Positions 34,401 through 45,154 of a stretch of 64,000 nucleotides of DNA are shown piece after piece. The notes beneath the pieces are model-generated. The model was not told where the DNA came from, made no database searches, and saw nothing but the letters and a program-made list of their open reading frames with translations. How positions within the stretch are numbered: the first letter of the stretch is position 1; every line of letters begins with the position of its first letter. The DNA is from Macropodus opercularis. Taxonomy: Eukaryota > Chordata > Actinopteri > Anabantiformes > Osphronemidae. The stretch covers positions 13,586,501 to 13,650,500 of the forward strand of contig CM061106.1 of assembly GCA_030770545.1 (NCBI GenBank), given 5' to 3'. The position numbers and the translations under genes were made by a program.

Positions 34401-35685
34401 AAGTAGTGGTTGTCCATGTACAGACCATAAACATGGAGTCCAGGTGTGTTTGGTGCTGCTGGGCAGACTGACCACTGGGAACCTCTGAGCTCTGCTGGTC
34501 CACTCTGTGGAGGAACCATGAAGAATGAGCTCACATGATGTGAGTCCACACAGAGACACACACAAGGTAAAGGTCCATGAAGTGATGCTTGATGTGAGCA
34601 GTGAGTCAGAGACTCCCTGTAGCGGTGAAGCTTTACTGTCACAGTCAGTTTGGTTCCGTCTCAGCAGCTCTGAACAACATCTATCTCTGCCTCCCTCACT
34701 GAACAATGCTGACGTGTTGGAACAAGGCGTCTAGAGACAGAGTCTGCTGGGATCAGACTGGTTGTACTGGGCAGCTCCCAGTGGGAATGTGTTGAACTGT
34801 GTGAGTCTGAGGCAGAGCTGCTGCTCACACTAGTAACATTGAACCACTTCCTCCATTCATTCATTGTTGGATCCTACATCAAAGTTCAGACGTCAGCTCT
34901 GGTGCTGACACTGGGGACAAACAGTCGTCTCCACTTACTGCAACAACATCAACTAAAGTCTAACAGCAGGAACTTCAACCTACTGCTGGAAGACATTTGA
35001 GCCAAATCTGCACGTAGAGAACGTCAATAACCAGATTTGATCAGAGTTGAACATTTGTGGTTCAGCTGCTTCCTTTGACGTCTGCCTGCAAGTCAGCACT
35101 TCATTAGAAGAGGAGCAGCCCCTGTGACCCTCTACAGGATCAGAGCTTTAGCTACTGGCTGGATGGAGATTTGATCCATGATCAGAGTGTTTGCTGGAAG
35201 AACAGTGAAGAAAGCTTCTCCTTCACATTAACACTTCAAACACAAACCAACTGACTCACATCAGAAACAAACAACACAACTATTGATCATCATAGAAAGT
35301 TTACATCAGATTGTTCAACCTGATTCACACTGACAACAACTCACTTTGACTCTGATGCAGGTTGGTCTTTAAAGGTAATCGGACCATCCTTTGACTGGTT
35401 GCTCTTGAAGGACACACAACTGGGTTCAGGTCCAGCTTCAGCAGATTCTTGTCTCTGATGGGACCTGATAGAAAAACAACTTAGTGACTCTCACATATTC
35501 AGTGGACGTTTCCTTCATCAATGACCAATAATAGTGAATCTTAAACAGTGTGTGTGACTTGGAGACAGAATCATCAGATGGTCTCAGTCATCTCACCTCT
35601 GAGCTTTGGTCTGGCTCTCATGGTCCCCACACAGAGTGGTTTTAGAGGGAGGGGCTCCCTCCTCTCTGTCCTCACACTGATTCAT
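24947..35685 (-). CDS. fish NLR immune receptor (FISNA-NACHT-LRR-B30.2)
   Basis: Cytosolic pattern-recognition receptor of the fish-expanded NLR-C type. Coding exons, 5' to 3': 35597-35685, 35345-35464, 34426-34504, 34041-34269, 32097-33900, 30553-30726, 28919-29092, 28223-28396, 27288-27454, 25622-25668, 24947-25476. Every junction has GT-AG signals and matching phases. The start ATG at 35685 begins MNQCEDREEGAPPSKTT, a typical N-terminus of the family. Including the 167-nt exon 27288-27454 gives a stop after 1,002 residues and cuts off B30.2. Skipping it gives an open frame of 3,420 nt (1,139 residues plus stop). This splicing choice is the main uncertainty. No PYD or CARD is encoded upstream in the exons found. 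The repeat at 27775-28005 lies in an intron. Confidence 0.85.
25622..25668 (-). CDS. NLR linker exon between LRR and B30.2
   Basis: 47 nt, acceptor CTCCTTTCAG and donor GTAAGTGTG. It encodes RVEPGGVRWLRPGLRK, a short linker conserved in this receptor family, and joins LRR exons (phase 2) to the B30.2 exon (phase 1). Confidence 0.85.
25669..27287. other. NLR intron, no other gene recognised
   Basis: Intronic on the minus strand. Frames near 25698-26012 and 25899-26201 lie on opposite strands over the same bases and lack recognisable domains. Confidence 0.4.
27288..27454 (-). CDS. NLR LRR exon with 7-nt deletion and terminal stop
   Basis: Homologous to the 174-nt LRR exons at 28223-28396 and 28919-29092 but only 167 nt. 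It starts in frame (RLSCCWLSEISCDSLASALK) and carries LTQLDLRGNNLQDSSVK. After the indels the frame reads DLVQTVDWVL and hits TGA at the last bases before the donor. Acceptor and donor are kept. Use of this exon ends the protein; skipping it keeps the frame. Confidence 0.8.
27775..28005. repeat. widespread teleost interspersed repeat, copy 1
   Basis: Contains 'gtcgcgggcgtgctggagcc', 'ggacaggtcgccagtctg' and 'ctgcatgtctttggactgtg', shared with 45155-45515. It lies inside an intron of the NLR gene. The family is very common in fish; I do not assign its class. Confidence 0.7.
28223..28396 (-). CDS. NLR LRR exon
   Basis: 174 nt, encoding RLSCCRLSEISCDSLASALK, then LTQLDLSWNILQDSSVK and HLCGFLESPHCRLETLR. 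Phase 2 on both sides. Nearly identical to 28919-29092, and the flanking introns match as well, so it arose by recent tandem duplication. Confidence 0.9.
28919..29092 (-). CDS. NLR LRR exon
   Basis: 174 nt, encoding SLSRCSLSEISCDSLVSALK, LTQLDLSNNILQDSSVK and HLCGFLESPHCRLETLR. Same phase and near-identical neighbouring intron as the exon at 28223. Confidence 0.9.
29481..29520. repeat. 10-bp minisatellite
   Basis: Four copies of 'cgaccgtaag' (first one 'ctaccgtaag') in an intron of the NLR gene. Each unit carries a GTAAG on the plus strand, opposite to the gene, so it is unlikely to affect the gene's own splicing. Confidence 0.9.
30553..30726 (-). CDS. NLR first LRR exon
   Basis: 174 nt after acceptor CTGTTTTTCAG. 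It encodes LSGCNISERGLEALSSVLSS, LRELDLSDNNLQDPGVK and LLSAGLESPQCHLESLR. It directly follows the NACHT exon in the transcript and differs in sequence from the later, duplicated LRR exons. Confidence 0.9.
32097..33900 (-). CDS. NLR large exon: FISNA and NACHT ATPase
   Basis: 1,804 nt, acceptor TTTTTCATTCAG, donor GTAAGT, phase 1 in and 2 out. FISNA covers roughly the first 85 residues (CQRQLKSQLQQKFQCVFEGI, LLNQIYTELYITEGG). NACHT follows, with Walker A VAGVGKT about residue 100 of the exon (270 of the protein) and Walker B FILDGLDESR about 171-180. The helical C-terminal part leads to the LRRs. NACHT binds ATP and drives oligomerisation. No stop or frameshift. Confidence 0.93.
34041..34504 (-). 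CDS. NLR exons 3 and 4
   Basis: Exon 34426-34504 (79 nt) encodes VDQQSSEVPSGQSAQQHQT and ends LDSMFM. Exon 34041-34269 (229 nt) begins LLEDNIVTFVKKELKKIQ, continues through an acidic stretch and ends FLRRMKQEELADCLQS. They join in phase 0. This death-fold-like helical segment is characteristic of fish NLR-C proteins. Confidence 0.85.
35345..35685 (-). CDS. NLR exons 1 and 2
   Basis: Exon 35597-35685 starts at ATG and encodes MNQCEDREEGAPPSKTTLCG and HESQTKAQ. Exon 35345-35464 encodes a proline/serine-rich linker with PSCVSFKSNQSKDGPITFK. The two join in phase 2. Repeats of this kind of short N-terminal exon are usual in the family. Confidence 0.8.
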
Positions 35686-38600
35686 GTCCACATCAGCTCA
35701 CACACATGTGGAGACAAAACACACATTATTCATCTACACATCAACTGAAATCTTCCTTTCATAATTACTCCTGTAGAATATCAGCTTGCCTGTCCATTAA
35801 TCACATTTCTTAATTACATTATTTAAATTTAATGGATCACAATCAAAATTCCTATTAATGAAGTTTAGTCTCAAATAGTTTAGTTATTAAAATAAATGTC
35901 AAAGAAGTAAACAAAGCAAACTTACAGTTGTTTCAAACTATGTATAGAGTCAGACATGAAAATCTCACAGTAGTTGAGAGCTCACACCTGCTCACTACCT
36001 CAGGCCTCTGTTCTCACAACAAGCCTGTTCTCTACAGGGTGGAGTGAAAACTAACTGGAGGATAAATCTGTGTCTCTACATGGTTTCAATTTTTGATGCA
36101 TTAACGTCACTAATGCTGCATCTTCACTGAGTTGGTCCAAAGCAGGAGCTGATTTAGTCACTGTATGAACTGAGCTGGTTCATCTACAACAACACATCAG
36201 TGTTAAAGACCAAAAGCTGATTATGTTCAGTGTTAACTCTGCTACTCTGTTAATATGTAACAACAGAGATGAACCTTGGACCTGAACCTGATGTTTATCT
36301 GGTCTGAAATCACTTTATCAGCTGAGACTCTGAAACCCAACAACTGTGTGACTATATTTACAGAGTCATAAAGGGAGAAGATTAACAAATGAACGAATGA
36401 AACTATTCAATAGAAAACAAATATTTCACTTTTTCAAAAGTTAAACATGAATGTTTAAGGTTTTTATTCAGATCTACTTTTTATAAGTTTCTCTTTTATA
36501 CACACTGTCTACTAGACACTGGCAGGATTTTATTCCTGTCAGTGTGGCGAAGACAAGAAAATACAAGTGATGTGTTCAATGAATAAATATAAACAATTGA
36601 ATGTCAATAAAATGCGAACAACTGCTACGAAGCTTTCGCAGCAAGAAACAAAAACTAGAGACGAAGAGAAAGAATCAAACAAAGCAAACTTACAGTTGTT
36701 TCAGAGCAGATGACGACTCCACTCCTCACCTGACACAGGTGAGCTGTTACCTGGAACAGAAGCAGGAAACAGGAGCAGATTTTCACAATAAGAGACATCA
36801 TGTTCCCTTAGAGACTGAAACCTGGGATTTTATTACTGGAGATAAATATCAGTGATTGTAGCATCTGGTGGTGAACAGAGAAACTTGATGATTTAGTCCT
36901 GCTGTAGTTTAAACAGTGTTTTACTGTGTAGAGGACCTGGACTGTCAAACTGTTCGTTTCTGTGACAATGTGTCCAAACAATAGAACCTAACAAACCAAA
37001 GTCTGAATCCAGTCCAACAACAACTGCAACCTGCAACCCGAAAAAAATAAATAAAAAAACACAAACAATTATAAGAAATGATGCCATAGGAAATATTCTA
37101 ATACATATATATACATATATAATATAATAAATGGCAGCACATACTTTAATCAACCAGGAGGAAAAGTGCATGTCAGCAACGTTGACTAGCATCACAGCAG
37201 GTCCAGATTCTGTGTCTTGATCTCTGTCCTTCTTCTTTTCTACCTTCAAAACACTCTTTTTATTTATTCACCTCTTGGCCCAGGACGCAGCCTGAAAGCA
37301 GAGCCAAGCAAACCTGTCTTTTACCATCAGCAGTGACTCTGAACGTTTATCTGCAGCTTCTGGTCTGTTGCTCTGTGTGAGACATGTTGACACCAAGTCT
37401 TATTCTGCACAGAAACGGTTCCAGTGAAGGTTCTGAACTAGATGATGTATCTGGATCAAGTAGGCATAAGATTAAAATTATTTTTTTTCACATGTTGCCA
37501 TGGAACAGTCACTTTGTTAACGTTGCTAAATGTTGTTCTGTGTGTAGCCATAAGAATATTTCAATAGTGATTTAGGATGGATTTACATTCATTTTATCAT
37601 TATTTTAAATGTGAATTTATTCTTGGATGTGTCTGAAATTTGAGTCATGGCCACTGGACGTCTTCTATTTGGTAGAGACGTTTCACCACCTGTCCAGGAA
37701 GCTTCTTCAGTCAGACTCAACTGTATCAAATGTTAAGAAAGTTGTTCATGAGACCAACAGATCTGAAAACAAAGCAAACACATTGACAAATCTGTCCATT
37801 GAACTTTGGGAGAAGAACCTTCTGCCTGAACCTGGAAAACCAGGATGTATCTGAAGTGATGTCAGAGCTGAACTGAACATACACTGATGCGTTTGGAGGC
37901 AGCTTGTCTGAAAATGGAGCTTTACACATGGTTCTGGGATCTGGACTTGGTTCTGTTCACTGAGGGAACATGGTTCTGTGACCTGAGCTTCACAGACAGT
38001 TGTAGTGTTTGTGTTGTTAGAGTTGTTTTTCTGGTGTCGGTGTCAAAGTCCAGGTTTATTGTTTCAGGTTATCACCAGTTATTGCTTCTCTCTCTCCCAG
38101 TGCATGCTGGGAGTGGAGGACGCTCAGAGTTTAGCTTGTAGCTTCAACAACTCATGGCAGCTCTGACTCTTATTGTCTATTTCTACATGTACATTAGGTT
38201 CAGTCTTGTCCAACCAGACCAGACGCTGGTGGGTGCTACAGGTGGACAGAGCTCACCTGCTGCAAACCTAATGTGGATTGAAAGTGTTGGTCAGGACTCA
38301 TCATAATAATTATATTTAGTTCCAGTGATGCTTCTTCTCATTAATTCATTTTTCAAAGCTGTGTGTAAATAGGACCTATCTTAATATGGTTTATTATACA
38401 GTAACGTGTTCTGCTCTTTCTGACTTGATCACACATGTTAAACTGAGAAATGGAGGCTGATGGTTCTCTGGTAGTAATTGCAGTCTGGCATCCATGTGAC
38501 CTGTGACGGTTCATGAGGCTGTTTATCCACTAATCCACAGCATTTCTTTTCTATTTGCTCCATAGATCCTGCACCACTAAACCACAGAGGTCTTGGAGGC

Positions 38601-40046
38601 TCCATCTTATCAACTTCAACACTAAATGTTTTGCTGTTATCACAGTAGTGTTTATGTTTATGTAGACATTTATTTCTCAAAGTGGTGAAAGAAGAACTGA
38701 TGATGTTTGTCTGTGTCAGTCTTCTGCTTTAACTAAAATTGTTATTAAACCATCTCCCAAAAACACATTATTACTTTTTTTTAAGAACCAAAAGCATTTC
38801 AACATGTTAATATTTGTATTAGAAAAAAATAATTGAACAAGTATAATGATGATATAAAGGTTTAAACATGTCAAAGCCCCATGTTCACCTTTCTATAAAC
38901 CAAACGTTGCTGTGATTGGTCCATCATCACTGTGATCAGGTTGATTCTGTGAGCTGCTGCTTCTATGTGTCAACACACACTCTGCTGTGTTCACCTCTTT
39001 GTCTCTGTGTTGCTTTATGTCTCAGCAGTGGGACTGTCCCAGCTTTTCTAGTCTACATGGAGCAGCTCCAGATGCTTCAGGAACTTTCCTGTCATCACCA
39101 CAACCTTCCACTGGGTGAAGCTGTTACACAGAAGCCTCAACTTACTAGTTCACTCCGGTGTTTCCATCACATTTACAAGTAAATGTTACGAGACATTTTA
39201 GAAGAGAGACGTAAATCAGACACATTTGTAGATATTTGCATAGACGCACTAATCGCCATCATAATTATCCTGCTGTGAATAGATTCATTTGACATAAACT
39301 CTGTTCAACACCTATGAGAACCTATTATAAATATCATATTAGAGGACTTCGAATGCAGAATTAAGATCTAATAGGATGAGTTCAGAACTAGAGTATTGTC
39401 TGAAGCTTTTTCAGTCTTTCTGCTGCAGGTGTTTTTGTATTAGACCCCATTAGTATCCTTTGCTAGTGTGTCATCCCCTTTGCTTGAACCTCATTTTATT
39501 CCTCTTCCTTCAACCTCAAGTTGCTTCGATATCTTGGTAAGTCTGGATGAAGCAGGCAGTCTAAGACAGAGGTCTGAGGAACCTGCACAGTGATTTATGA
39601 TTTATGTTTTGAAGAGCTGGAGCACTTCTTTAAAAATTCACCCATGATGGATTTATCTCCTTAAAGCCAGCACCTGCATCATTAGACAAACATCTGCTGT
39701 AGTTTTTCTGTTGTAAGAGTTTGATTAAAACTCATAAAAAGGGGATTTAGAAAAGAGAGATCTGATATTAATGAGACAACATTTAATTATTTTATTATTA
39801 ATGTGTTAAATTTATATTCAAATTGTTCGCAATCACCTAATGTTTTTTAAAAAAAAGCATAAAATAAATAAATAGAAAATGTCAGATTCCGCTCAGTTTG
39901 CTCCCACAGCAGTAACACAACTGCCCAAGATGTAAAAGAATCAGAGACACACGTCCAACAACCAACCACAGCCTGATAGCTACAGTCAGACAGAAGCTGC
40001 CTGATGAGATACTCGAGGCCAGAGACGTCCAGGCAGCGAACACGGT
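35686..40046. other. no coding gene recognised; NLR upstream region
   Basis: AT-rich sequence upstream of the NLR start codon. It holds one candidate untranslated exon (36694-36750). Many short frames exist on both strands without domains. A short AT repeat lies near 37100. Confidence 0.35.
36694..36750 (-). other. candidate 5' untranslated exon of the NLR gene
   Basis: 57 bp on the minus strand between an acceptor (GCTTCTGTTCCAG) and a donor (GTAAGTTTGC), about 1 kb upstream of the NLR start codon. The donor context 'aaacttacagttgtttca' is echoed near 35920, another possible alternative exon. Confidence 0.3.
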
Positions 40047-40051
40047 GTTGT

Positions 40052-40871
40052 TGTGACGGTTTGGCCCTCCATCCCCTGGAGGGCGCCCTTGTCCTCTGTT
40101 TTTCTTTGTGGGTTTTGTTTTTTCACTTCCTGTCTCAGTTCGTTATTGTTTTCACCTGGTTTTCATTTCCTGTTTGTTTAGTATTTAAGTTCCTCTGTTT
40201 GTCTTTATGTTGCTGGGTGATTAGATAGAATTGGACGTTACATGGTTTGTATGTTTGCAAGTGATTATAGGGATAATATTACAAGTTTGTGTATGTATGT
40301 ATTTAGTTTTGTTATTTAGACTGTCACTGGTTCTGTATGTATGTATGTAGTCTGGCCGATGAATGTTACAGGGTTTCGTATGTGTGAGTTTGTGTTGGTT
40401 AAGTTTGTTCCTTGGGTTCGTATGCATGTGTTTTGAGTGAGAGTCGTATTCTACCTGTTTGTCTTTAGTCATAGTTATTTGTTCACGTTACGTGTTGGAC
40501 TGTGTGTGAAGGTTACGTGTTGGAGTTATTTAGTATTAAGTTTCATAGCCCCGGGTTTTGGTTTGGTCGTTGGTATATTTGTTCACCTTCAGTGCTAGAG
40601 TTTGTAGCCACCCTTGTTTGTGTTTGTTCATGTTTGTATTTCATTCATTAAATTATTATTTTTACACCTGTCTGGGTTCGTGCAAGTGGGTCCGCCCCAG
40701 TTCGTTAGTGAGTTTGGCATTCGAGTTTGTGGTCCGGGGACTAGGCTCCAGGGTTGAGCTTCCCCTTTCCAGTGAGTTTGACGCCATCGTGTGGCGATTT
40801 ACAAGTCAGAATCAGGGGTTCAGGCGTCTCCTGCCCCTGGGACTCTAGTTAGTATAGTTCGTTCCGTAACA
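40052..40871 (+). repeat. 5' LTR
   Basis: 820 bp. It is longer than the 3' LTR mainly because of about 24 extra bases near 40495-40530, where 'ttacgtgttgga' occurs twice. Frames inside it are identical in both LTRs and show no domain. Confidence 0.92.
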
Positions 40872-40921
40872 GAATCAGCGAGCCATATAGGACCCAGCCG
40901 ACCCAGTTTTCGTTTAGTGTT

Positions 40922-43060
40922 TTGTTTGTAGTAGTTGTTTTTTTGTTTTACATTATGGAACGCGCCTGGAACAAGCTGCCCCAGGGTTTCCGAGCTGCGT
41001 TCCGCACCTTATTTGACTCTGCTGCCTACTGCCCAGACCCTAAGGGCAGGTTGGAGGCGCTTGTTAAGTTAGAGGATGTACTCTGGGACAATGTACACTT
41101 GCCTGGGGTCGGCGGAATGTGTAAGGCGGTAATGGAGGAGCGGGATCTGCTGGAGCGTGCCCTGCTCAGCACTCCGCCCCCTGAGGCAGCCTTCACTGAG
41201 CCCTCCGTTTCCGTTCGTGTGGGCCACACTCACCTGATAGACCACGGCCCACAACCCTCCTTGCCGGTCACCAGCTTGTCCTCAGAGGAAGCCAGAGACA
41301 TTTGGAGGGAGCTGAAAGCTCAGTGCTCTCCGGCTTCCGCGTTTGATTCTCCAAGTCCTGTGGCGAGTTCCTGTGCTTCAGAGACTGCTTTGTGCTCTAA
41401 GAGGCGAGCGCGGGCCTCTGTTCGCCACCAGGAGGAGCTGGGGGAATTCATTTTGCCCGACCGGTGTTTTGCAGAAGGCACACCGGCACCAGTTAGTCAG
41501 GAGTCTGTACCGCGACCTGCACCACCGTCTCCAGCCCCTCGGCGGCTCACGGAGGTGGCGCCGTCCGCTGGCAGTCAGTGGGATGGCACCGCTGCGCCCT
41601 CTCCCTCACACCAGGATCTCCGGGAGATGGTAAGGGCGCTTGTGGAGCAGGAGTTCGGGCCCTCGTTTGATCCCTGGGCGTCGGACTACGCGCAGGATGA
41701 GTCCAGTTCAGCCTCGGAAGCGAGTGAGAGATCTCCGGGGTTTTCGTTTGTTTCCTGTGCGCCGGACTGCGCGCAGGACATTTCCTGTGCTGCCCCGGAG
41801 CCTGGTGAAGGACCTCCGGGGGTTTTGTTTGTTCCCTGTGCGCCGGACCGCGCACAGGTTGATATCTGTTCGACCCCGGGGGTGAGTGAGAGACCTTCGG
41901 GGGGTTCGTTTGTTCCCTGTGCGCCGGACTGCGCACAGGATAAGTTATGCTCGGCCCCGGAGTCTAACGAAGGATCTCCGGGGGCCTCGTTTGTTCCCTG
42001 TGCGCCGGACTGCGCACAGGATGATGTTTGTTCGACCCCGGAGAAGAGTGAGAGACCTCCGGGGTTCTCGTTTGTTCCCTGTGCGCCGGATTGCGCACAG
42101 GATGAGGCCTGTTCTGCCCCAGACGATCTCAAAGTGGTCGCCGCCTCCTCGACCGTCCGCAACGATTCGCCTAGGTTCGTCGCCACGCCCTCATCCGCCC
42201 TGGAGCTCACCGCCGTGGACCTGCTCTTCTCGTCCGCCTCGGAGCTCACCATCACCAGCCAGCTCACCTCGTCCGCCTCAGAGCTCACCGCTGCCAGCCA
42301 GCTCACCTCGTCCGTCTCTGAGCCCGGCGCTGCCGGATCGCTCACCTCGTCCGTCTCTGAGCCCGGCGCTGCCGGATCGCTCACCTCGTCCGTCTCTGAG
42401 CCCGGCGCTGCCGGCCAGCTCACCTCGTCCGTCTCTGAGCTCGGCGCTGCCGGCCAGCTCACCTCGTCCGTCTCTGAGCTCGGCGCTGCCGGATCGCTCA
42501 CCTCGTCCGTCTCTGAGCTCGGCGCTGCCGGATCGCTCACCTCGTCTGCCGCGGAGCCCGGCGCTGCCGCACCGCTCACCTCGTCTGCCGCGGAGCCCGG
42601 CGCTGCCGCACCGCTCACCTCGTCTGCCGCGGAGCCCGGTGCTGCCGAACCTCTCACCGCGTCTGCTTTGGAGCTCAACGCTGCTGTCCTGCTCACCTCG
42701 TCCGTCCTGGAGCTCGCCATCGCTGACCTGCTCGCTGCCGTTGAACCACTCACCTCATCTTCTTCGGGGCCCAGCGCTGCCAAACCACCCATCTCGCCCG
42801 CCGCTGAACCGTCCTTCTCGTCTGTCTCGGAGCCCGGCGCTGCCGGCCAACTCACCTCGTCTGTCTCGGAGCTTGGCGCTGCCGAACCGCTCTCCTCGTC
42901 CGTCCCGGAGCTCGGCGCCGCTGACCTGCTTATCGCCGCCGGCCTGCTCACCTCGTCTGCTTTGGACTCCGGTGCTGCCGAAACACTCACCTCGTCTGCT
43001 TCGGAGCCTGGCGCCGCAGAACCGCTCATCTCGTCCGTCCCGGAGCTCGGCGCTGCCTGA
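40922..43060 (+). CDS. repetitive Ser/Ala/Pro-rich protein of the LTR element
   Basis: 712 codons; the likely start is the second Met (MERAWNKLPQGFRAAF), since the first residues are a hydrophobic read-through of leader sequence. Residues about 12-85 look folded and helical (GRLEALVKLEDVLWDNVHL, MCKAVMEERDLLERAL). In the middle, about six copies of a roughly 30-residue repeat share FVPCAPDCAQD and a C-S-x-P turn. The C-terminal third is about seventeen copies of a 13-residue unit like LTSSVSELGAAGS. It is not a recognisable Gag or Pol; a divergent Gag-like N-terminus is possible. The GC-rich 39-bp DNA repeat keeps other frames open too, so the length alone proves little. The initiating ATG lies about 80 bp after the 5' LTR, as expected for the element's first gene. 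Confidence 0.55.
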   Translation: MFVVVVFLFYIMERAWNKLPQGFRAAFRTLFDSAAYCPDPKGRLEALVKLEDVLWDNVHLPGVGGMCKAVMEERDLLERALLSTPPPEAAFTEPSVSVRVGHTHLIDHGPQPSLPVTSLSSEEARDIWRELKAQCSPASAFDSPSPVASSCASETALCSKRRARASVRHQEELGEFILPDRCFAEGTPAPVSQESVPRPAPPSPAPRRLTEVAPSAGSQWDGTAAPSPSHQDLREMVRALVEQEFGPSFDPWASDYAQDESSSASEASERSPGFSFVSCAPDCAQDISCAAPEPGEGPPGVLFVPCAPDRAQVDICSTPGVSERPSGGSFVPCAPDCAQDKLCSAPESNEGSPGASFVPCAPDCAQDDVCSTPEKSERPPGFSFVPCAPDCAQDEACSAPDDLKVVAASSTVRNDSPRFVATPSSALELTAVDLLFSSASELTITSQLTSSASELTAASQLTSSVSEPGAAGSLTSSVSEPGAAGSLTSSVSEPGAAGQLTSSVSELGAAGQLTSSVSELGAAGSLTSSVSELGAAGSLTSSAAEPGAAAPLTSSAAEPGAAAPLTSSAAEPGAAEPLTASALELNAAVLLTSSVLELAIADLLAAVEPLTSSSSGPSAAKPPISPAAEPSFSSVSEPGAAGQLTSSVSELGAAEPLSSSVPELGAADLLIAAGLLTSSALDSGAAETLTSSASEPGAAEPLISSVPELGAA

Positions 43061-43602
43061 TCGCTCTCCTCGTCCGTCTCGAAGCCCGGCGCTGCCGGAT
43101 CGCTCTCCTCGTCCGTCCCGGAGCCCGGCGCTGCCGGATCGCTCTCCTCGTCCGTCCCGGAGCCCGGCGCTGCCGAACCTCTCGCCTCATCCACTGCGAA
43201 GTTCTGCGCTGCCATGACGCTCTCCTTGCCTGCCTCGGAGCCCGGAGCTACCCTCCGGTTATGTCCAGGGAAGGATCCTGTCCTGCCGGCCTCCAGGATC
43301 ATCAAGCCGCTTGCTTGGCCCTGCCTCTTCCGCCGCCGGCCACCAAGGGGTTTTCGTTTGACTGTTTCGGAGCCAGAGGGTCCGTTCTGTCCCCAGCTGC
43401 TGCTGGATAGAGCTTGTGCTCATCTTCGCCCGCCTTGACGGGACATTTTCAGCTGGAAAATTTTTTTTTGAATATTATATTATATTATATATAATATATA
43501 TTTCGTTTGACCTCAGTGAGGGCCTTTTGAGTTGGACAATTTTTGTGTGTCTTTGTTTGTTTGTTCAAGGCCGTCTGGGATCCGGCCGTGGGGAGGGGGC
43601 TC

Positions 43603-44399
43603 TGTGACGGTTTGGCCCTCCATCCCCTGGAGGGCGCCCTTGTCCTCTGTTTTTCTTTGTGGGTTTTGTTTTTTCACTTCCTGTCTCAGTTCGTTATTGT
43701 TTTCACCTGGTTTTCATTTCCTGTTTGTTTAGTATTTCAGTTCCTCTGTTTGTCTTTACGTTGCTGGGTGATTAGATAGAATTGGACGTTACATGGTTTG
43801 TATGTTTGCAAGTGATTATAGGGATAATATTACAAGTTTGTGTATGTATGTATTTAGTTTTGTTATTTAGACTGTCACTGGTTCTGTATGTATGTATGTA
43901 GTCTGGCCGATGAATGTTACAGGGTTTCGTATGTGTGAGTTTGTGTTGGTTAAGTTTGTTCCTTGGGTTCGTATGCATGTGTTTTGAGTGAGAGTCGTAT
44001 TCTACCTGTTTGTCTTTAGTCATAGTTATTTGTTCACGTTACGTGTGTTACGTTATTTAGTATTAAGTTTCATAGCCCCGGGTTTTGGTTTGGTCGTTGG
44101 TATATTTGTTCACCTTCAGTGCTAGAGTTTGTAGCCACCCTTGTTTGTGTTTGTTCATGTTTGTATTTCGTTCATTAAATTATTATTTTTACACCTGTCT
44201 GGGTTCGTGCAAGTGGGTCCGCCCCAGTTTGTTAGTGAGTTTGGCATTCGAGTTTGTGGTCCGGGGACTAGGCTCCAGGGTTGAGCTTCCCCCTTTCCAG
44301 TGAGTTTGACGCCATCGTGTGGCGATTTGCAAGTCAGAATCAGGGGTTCAGGCGTCTCCTGCCCCTGGGACTCTAGTTAGTATAGTTCGTTCCGTAACA
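43603..44399 (+). repeat. 3' LTR
   Basis: 797 bp, nearly identical to 40052-40871. Ends with CCGTAACA immediately before the GTTGT duplication. Confidence 0.92.
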
Positions 44400-44404
44400 G
44401 TTGT

Positions 44405-45154
44405 GTGATCACAGCCAAGCTCATAGTCAGTACAGGAGCTCTGCCTGCCCTGTGGTGTGAGTTAGTTACATGCCTTTGTTTGTTGGACTGTATACATTTG
44501 ACTAAAAACCATGTGAAACATAAGTTATGATTACAGCTTCCATGCACCAAAACCAATAAAAACCAATATTTTATGGATAAAGAAACCATGAGATGGAAAC
44601 AAATTGGATGATAAATAATTGTTTTTAGTGTATTTTACAGTTGATGTTAGACACAGGTCAAAACCGACCTGTTAACACAAGAGATGGCAGCAGAAAACTA
44701 ACACACGAGGAGGGTTAATAAATATAATGCTACCAGTACGAGAACAGGCCGAACACACTCTAAGACCTGAATAAAACTAAATGGACACTTTGTTTGACAC
44801 ATCTAGGAAAGCGTCTAATGTAATAGTCTGTGCAGAGAGAACTTACACGCATCCCCTCCTTGTATCCTGCCTCTGCAAATGCCCCAGCATGAGGTTAGAG
44901 GTTAGCAGATATGCCCAGTGTCTCTTGGTGTCATGCATGATTTGTTAGGTACCAGCCAACATTTGTCCAATGTGCATCTTTGATTCATTTCAGTCTGGTA
45001 CAAACAACCCACAGACAAGAGATTAGTCTCTAAAACTGCTAAAATGTTTTAAGATGAAAAATAACAATAACTGTTCATGTTTAAATGTCTTATGTGGGTG
45101 AACCTTGAACCTTGCTGTGGGATTCAGGAGTCATCTCATATCCACAATAGGAGA
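44405..45154. other. no gene recognised
   Basis: AT-rich flank of the LTR element, no supported exon. Confidence 0.4.

Larger units (their letters stand above)
40047..44404 (+). mobile_element. complete non-autonomous LTR retrotransposon
   Basis: Two LTRs (40052-40871 and 43603-44399) begin TGTGACGG and end GTAACA, and the whole is flanked by perfect 5-bp duplications GTTGT (40047-40051 and 44400-44404). A purine tract (GTGGGGAGGGGG) sits just before the 3' LTR. The interior (40872-43602) holds one long frame but no recognisable gag zinc knuckle, protease, reverse transcriptase or integrase, so movement must depend on another element. The LTRs differ by only a few point changes and one indel near 40495 / 44042, so the insertion is recent. 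A 5-bp duplication and TG...CA ends fit Gypsy-like elements. I found no obvious tRNA primer site after the 5' LTR. Confidence 0.9.

Noticed and set aside
41886..43305. Long Pro/Arg/Ser frame on plus and 539-codon frame on minus inside the LTR element
   Set aside because: Alternative readings of the same 39-bp repeat; neither has the folded N-terminus or the expected position after the leader.
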